From PBB1 sp031380885 (GTDB taxonomy: Bacteria > Pseudomonadota > Gammaproteobacteria > Burkholderiales > Burkholderiaceae_C), in contig JANMXL010000218.1 of NCBI GenBank assembly GCA_031380885.1, forward strand, positions 1 to 8,313: a stretch of 8,313 nt of DNA, in the 5' to 3' direction. Shown here in pieces: positions 6,337 to 8,313 of the stretch (position 1 is the first letter of the stretch; the number at the start of each line of letters is the position of its first letter). Below the pieces are notes generated by a model. The model did no database searches. It had not been told where the DNA came from and saw only the letters and a program-made list of their open reading frames with translations. A program made the position numbers and the translations under genes.

Positions 6337-7218
6337 ATGCATTTTCTGCATCCGAAGCGCACCATGTCCAACCCCACATTGACGCCTGAGTTCACTCGCG
6401 TGACGCGGCCACTGGCCGACCTGTCGGCCTGGGTGGCATGCTTTCGAGACGCCGAGATCCCGGTGATGGCGGACACCGCCGACGCGCTGGAGGCGATGCG
6501 CGAGCGCGAGGACAACGTCGATGCGAACCTGATCGGCGAGATGATTGCCGACGACCCGCTGATGACGCTGAAGGTGATGGCCTACGGCGCCAAGAACCGC
6601 TCCGCGCGGGTGGTGACGGAACCCGAAACGGTGACCTCCACGCTGGTGCTGATGGGCATCTCGCCTTTCTTCAGGGCTTTCGGGACGCAGTCAGTGCTGG
6701 AAGACATGCTGGCAGACCGCCCAGAAGCGCTGGCGGGATTGACCGAGGTGCTGCGCCGGGCCAGTCGGGCTGCGAACTTTGCGCTGTCGTTCGCCGTGCA
6801 CCGCTGCGATCCGGATGCGGCGGTCATTCACCAGGCTGCGCTGCTGCACGACTTTGCCGAGATGTTGCTGTGGTGCCACGCGCCGGATCTGGCGCTGGCC
6901 ATTCGCGAAGCACAACTGGCCGACCCGACGCTGCGGTCAAGCACTGAGCAGCACAGGGCACTGAATGTCGAACTGCTGGATCTGCAACACGCGTTGATGC
7001 TGGAGTGGCACCTGCCCGACCTGCTGGTGCGCATCACCGACGACAAACAAGCCACGCACCAGAACGTGCAATGCGTGATGCTGGGCGTGCGACTGGCGCG
7101 CCACACCGCAGCTGGCTGGGACAACGCTGCCATCCCCGACGACGTCACCGACGTGGCCCAGTTGCTGAACCTGTCGACGTGCGCCACGCTCAGCCTGTTG
7201 CGCGACCTGGACGCCTGA
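6337..7218 (+). CDS. HDOD domain-containing protein (putative signalling/regulatory protein)
   Basis: 293 aa, essentially one HDOD domain. Recognisable features are the helical N-terminal part AEIPVMADTADALEAM (39-54), a segment resembling the usual start of the domain. Next is DANLIGEMIADDPLMTLKVM (62-81), the typical 'allocate to a state of successive doublings' helix region, then VTSTLVLMGISPFFRAF (99-115) and QAALLHDFAEMLLW (166-179). HDOD domains are related to HD phosphohydrolases but usually lack the full metal-binding set. Here H171-D172 is kept, while the remaining ligands are not evident, so a binding or scaffold role is more likely than catalysis. No GGDEF, EAL, CheY receiver or kinase domain is attached. 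Start ATG 6337 has AGAGGAG just upstream; ATG 6364 is an alternative with a weak GAAG at 6354-6357. It lies 63 bp after the transporter genes and its 3' end overlaps the convergent hydrolase gene. Partner and signal are unknown. Confidence 0.88.
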   Translation: MHFLHPKRTMSNPTLTPEFTRVTRPLADLSAWVACFRDAEIPVMADTADALEAMREREDNVDANLIGEMIADDPLMTLKVMAYGAKNRSARVVTEPETVTSTLVLMGISPFFRAFGTQSVLEDMLADRPEALAGLTEVLRRASRAANFALSFAVHRCDPDAAVIHQAALLHDFAEMLLWCHAPDLALAIREAQLADPTLRSSTEQHRALNVELLDLQHALMLEWHLPDLLVRITDDKQATHQNVQCVMLGVRLARHTAAGWDNAAIPDDVTDVAQLLNLSTCATLSLLRDLDA

Positions 7219-8140
7219 GCACGTCACGGCCTTCCTCGCCGCCCGGCGCCGACCAGCGGACGACCTCTCGAAACACGTCGTCGCAATGCACCATCTGGAT
7301 GTGTGCCGCCGAGGCCAGATGCCGGTTGTCAGCGCCAGGCAGCGTGGCGGCGCGCATCGGGAACACGATGTTGTCGCAATGCCCGTAGAAGCAGGTGAAC
7401 AGCCGGTATCGCGACGGCGGTTCGGCTGCAGCGAGTGCCGTCAACCAGCGACTGCCGACCCGCATGCGTCTGACGACATCCCTGCTCGCGTACCGCGCCA
7501 AAGCGGTACCTTGGTGCGGCGCTGCGACGGTGATGATGCGGTGGACCCGGTCGTCTGCCGATCTGGCACGCAACCACGCCCGCACCGACAGGCCACCCAT
7601 GCTGTGAGTGACGATCACCGGCGTCAGCCTGGTCGCTTGAGTCGCTTGGTGCACGGCGGCATCAATGGCTTCAGCCCCATCGTCGATCGTGCCGAAGACT
7701 GGCTCCAGTGTGATCGCCAGGAATGGAATGCCGTGCGCACGCAGTCGGCGCATCCACGGATTCCAGAACCCTCGATTGCACACCAGTCCGTGGATCAACA
7801 CGACAGCGCGTTGCCCGTGCATCTGCGCCGGCCTGAGTTGATCCTCGACGGCGTGCGAGCGAAACGGCTGGTCCCAATAGAACACACGGGCCGACAGGAA
7901 GGTCTCGGCACACCAAGCGGTGAAAACACGCCAGGCTGAAACGGGGTGCCGTAGATCATGCCGATTCGCCCGGTACATCAGCGCGAATTCAACCGCCAGC
8001 ACGCCGGCATGGACTGACAGCAGGGCCAACACGCCCACGACCATCCACACAGCAGACAGGTATTCAGCAGATGCCCAGATGCAAGCACCCAGGGCGGTCA
8101 GCCATGCGAGCAGCATGAGTTTTTCCAGTCGAGCGAGCAT
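7190..8140 (-). CDS. Membrane-anchored alpha/beta hydrolase (lipase/esterase-like)
   Basis: 316 aa from ATG at 8138-8140. The N-terminus has two hydrophobic segments (about residues 8-27 and 31-54), suggesting a membrane anchor. A serine alpha/beta-hydrolase domain follows: oxyanion-hole segment VVLIHGLVCNRGFW (113-126), nucleophile elbow THSMGG with S180, AAPHQGT (206-212), a likely acid D256 in CDNIVFP, and a likely catalytic H280 in SAAHIQM. The layout resembles PGAP1/lipase-like hydrolases acting on ester bonds; the substrate is unknown. The frame is open further upstream to 8305, but that part crosses the rRNA terminator and 5S gene, so it is not coding. ATG 8116 is a credible alternative start with GGAAAAA at 8120-8126, 7 nt away. 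The gene is downstream of, and co-directional with, an rrn operon. Its last 29 bp overlap the convergent HDOD gene, which explains the Arg/Gly-rich tail. Confidence 0.87.
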   Translation of the reverse strand: MLARLEKLMLLAWLTALGACIWASAEYLSAVWMVVGVLALLSVHAGVLAVEFALMYRANRHDLRHPVSAWRVFTAWCAETFLSARVFYWDQPFRSHAVEDQLRPAQMHGQRAVVLIHGLVCNRGFWNPWMRRLRAHGIPFLAITLEPVFGTIDDGAEAIDAAVHQATQATRLTPVIVTHSMGGLSVRAWLRARSADDRVHRIITVAAPHQGTALARYASRDVVRRMRVGSRWLTALAAAEPPSRYRLFTCFYGHCDNIVFPMRAATLPGADNRHLASAAHIQMVHCDDVFREVVRWSAPGGEEGRDVLRRPGRATG

Positions 8141-8147
8141 GCTACCG

Positions 8148-8153
8148 ATTATC
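8148..8153 (-). promoter_or_regulatory. Possible -10 element for the hydrolase gene
   Basis: On the minus strand the hexamer reads GATAAT, matching 5 of 6 bases of the sigma-70 -10 consensus. It is an AT-rich spot in a GC-rich stretch between the rrn terminator and the hydrolase. A good -35 is absent: 17 bases upstream the sequence is G-rich terminator stem. Transcription starting 7-8 nt downstream would begin at or next to the ATG at 8140, giving a leaderless message, or a short 24-nt leader for the alternative ATG at 8116. Support is weak. Confidence 0.22.
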
Positions 8154-8168
8154 GCGGCCCCAAAGGCG

Positions 8169-8200
8169 AAACCCCCCGGGCCTTGGGGGCACGGGGGTTT
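8169..8200 (-). terminator. rRNA operon terminator hairpin
   Basis: Directly after the 5S gene, on the minus strand, an 8-bp stem AAACCCCC/GGGGGTTT encloses a 16-nt loop region that itself contains C- and G-runs able to pair alternatively. The downstream strand continues as CGCCTTT, so the T-run is short and interrupted. Position right behind 5S and the strong GC stem support a role as the rrn intrinsic terminator. The weak T-run suggests some readthrough into the hydrolase is possible. Confidence 0.75.
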
Positions 8201-8209
8201 CAGGGTAGT

Positions 8210-8313
8210 AGCCTGACGATGTCCTACTTTCACACGGGAACCCGCACTATCATCGGCGCTGAGGCGTTTCACTGTCCTGTTCGGGATGGGAAGGAGTGGG
8301 ACCACCTCGCTAT
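8210..8313 (-). rRNA. rrf: 5S ribosomal RNA, partial (5' end outside window)
   Basis: Read on the minus strand, the segment gives the conserved 5S series: ATAGCGAGGTGGTCCCAC, then CCTTCCCATCCCGAACAG, GTGAAACGCC, CGCCGATGATAGTGCGGG, TTCCCGTGTGAAAGTAGG, and the terminal CGTCAGGCT. About the last 104 nt are present, and roughly the first dozen, which would pair with the 3' end GTCAGGC, are missing beyond the window edge. The overall pattern is that of betaproteobacterial 5S. It marks the 3' end of an rrn operon transcribed leftwards toward the hydrolase gene. The exact 3' end may differ by a few bases. Confidence 0.95.

Noticed and set aside
5145..6389. Plus-strand open frame of 414 codons overlapping the binding-protein gene in another frame
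   Set aside because: Its composition is Arg/Gly/Ala-rich without domains; the frame starting at 5233 has a signal peptide and NMT1-type motifs, so the longer frame is a shadow.
6847..6852. Active HD-type phosphodiesterase suggested by the His-Asp pair in the HDOD protein
   Set aside because: Only one HD pair is visible and the other metal ligands are not evident; such pairs are retained in many inactive HDOD domains.
7286..7939. Plus-strand open frame opposite the hydrolase
   Set aside because: It has no motif and unusual composition; the minus strand shows the HG, THSMGG, Asp and His elements of a real hydrolase.
8141..8305. N-terminal extension of the hydrolase to a start at 8305
   Set aside because: The extra 55 codons run through the 5S rRNA gene and its terminator hairpin, so they are RNA-coding or terminator DNA, not protein-coding.

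Overview
The window is about two-thirds G+C and tightly packed. It looks like the chromosome of a betaproteobacterium, most likely order Burkholderiales. The evidence is the ahcY-tlyA-metF gene order, the GC-rich codon use, and a partial 5S rRNA on the minus strand at the right edge that reads like a betaproteobacterial 5S. Species assignment is not possible from this sequence alone.

Left part (1-2069, plus strand): the 3' end of ahcY (S-adenosylhomocysteine hydrolase), then tlyA (S4-domain rRNA methyltransferase/haemolysin-A family), then metF (methylenetetrahydrofolate reductase). ahcY and tlyA are separated by 6 nt; tlyA and metF overlap by ATGA. This is a methyl-cycle cluster: metF makes methyl-THF for methionine synthesis, TlyA uses SAM, and AhcY removes the SAH product.

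Middle part (2138-6273, plus strand): amn (AMP nucleosidase), then a complete three-gene ABC importer of the NMT1/TauA/SsuA type: ATPase, permease and periplasmic binding protein. Junctions are a 16-nt gap, a 4-nt overlap (GTGA) and a 1-nt overlap (TGATG), so this is almost certainly one operon. The importer's ligand cannot be read from the sequence. A six-codon mini-ORF exactly bridges the amn stop and the ATPase start. A possible metabolic theme runs from ahcY to amn: adenosine from SAH hydrolysis can become AMP, which Amn splits to adenine and ribose 5-phosphate.

Right part (6337-8313): a plus-strand HDOD-domain protein converges on a minus-strand membrane-anchored alpha/beta hydrolase, and their 3' ends overlap by 29 bp. 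The hydrolase lies just downstream of the minus-strand 5S rRNA gene and its hairpin terminator, which marks the end of an rrn operon continuing beyond the window.

No stretch longer than 300 bases lacks a gene. I saw no mobile element, CRISPR array, tRNA or clear horizontally acquired segment. Overall this is mostly core chromosome. The least explained points are the importer linked to amn, the bridging mini-ORF and the hydrolase placed directly behind the rrn terminator.
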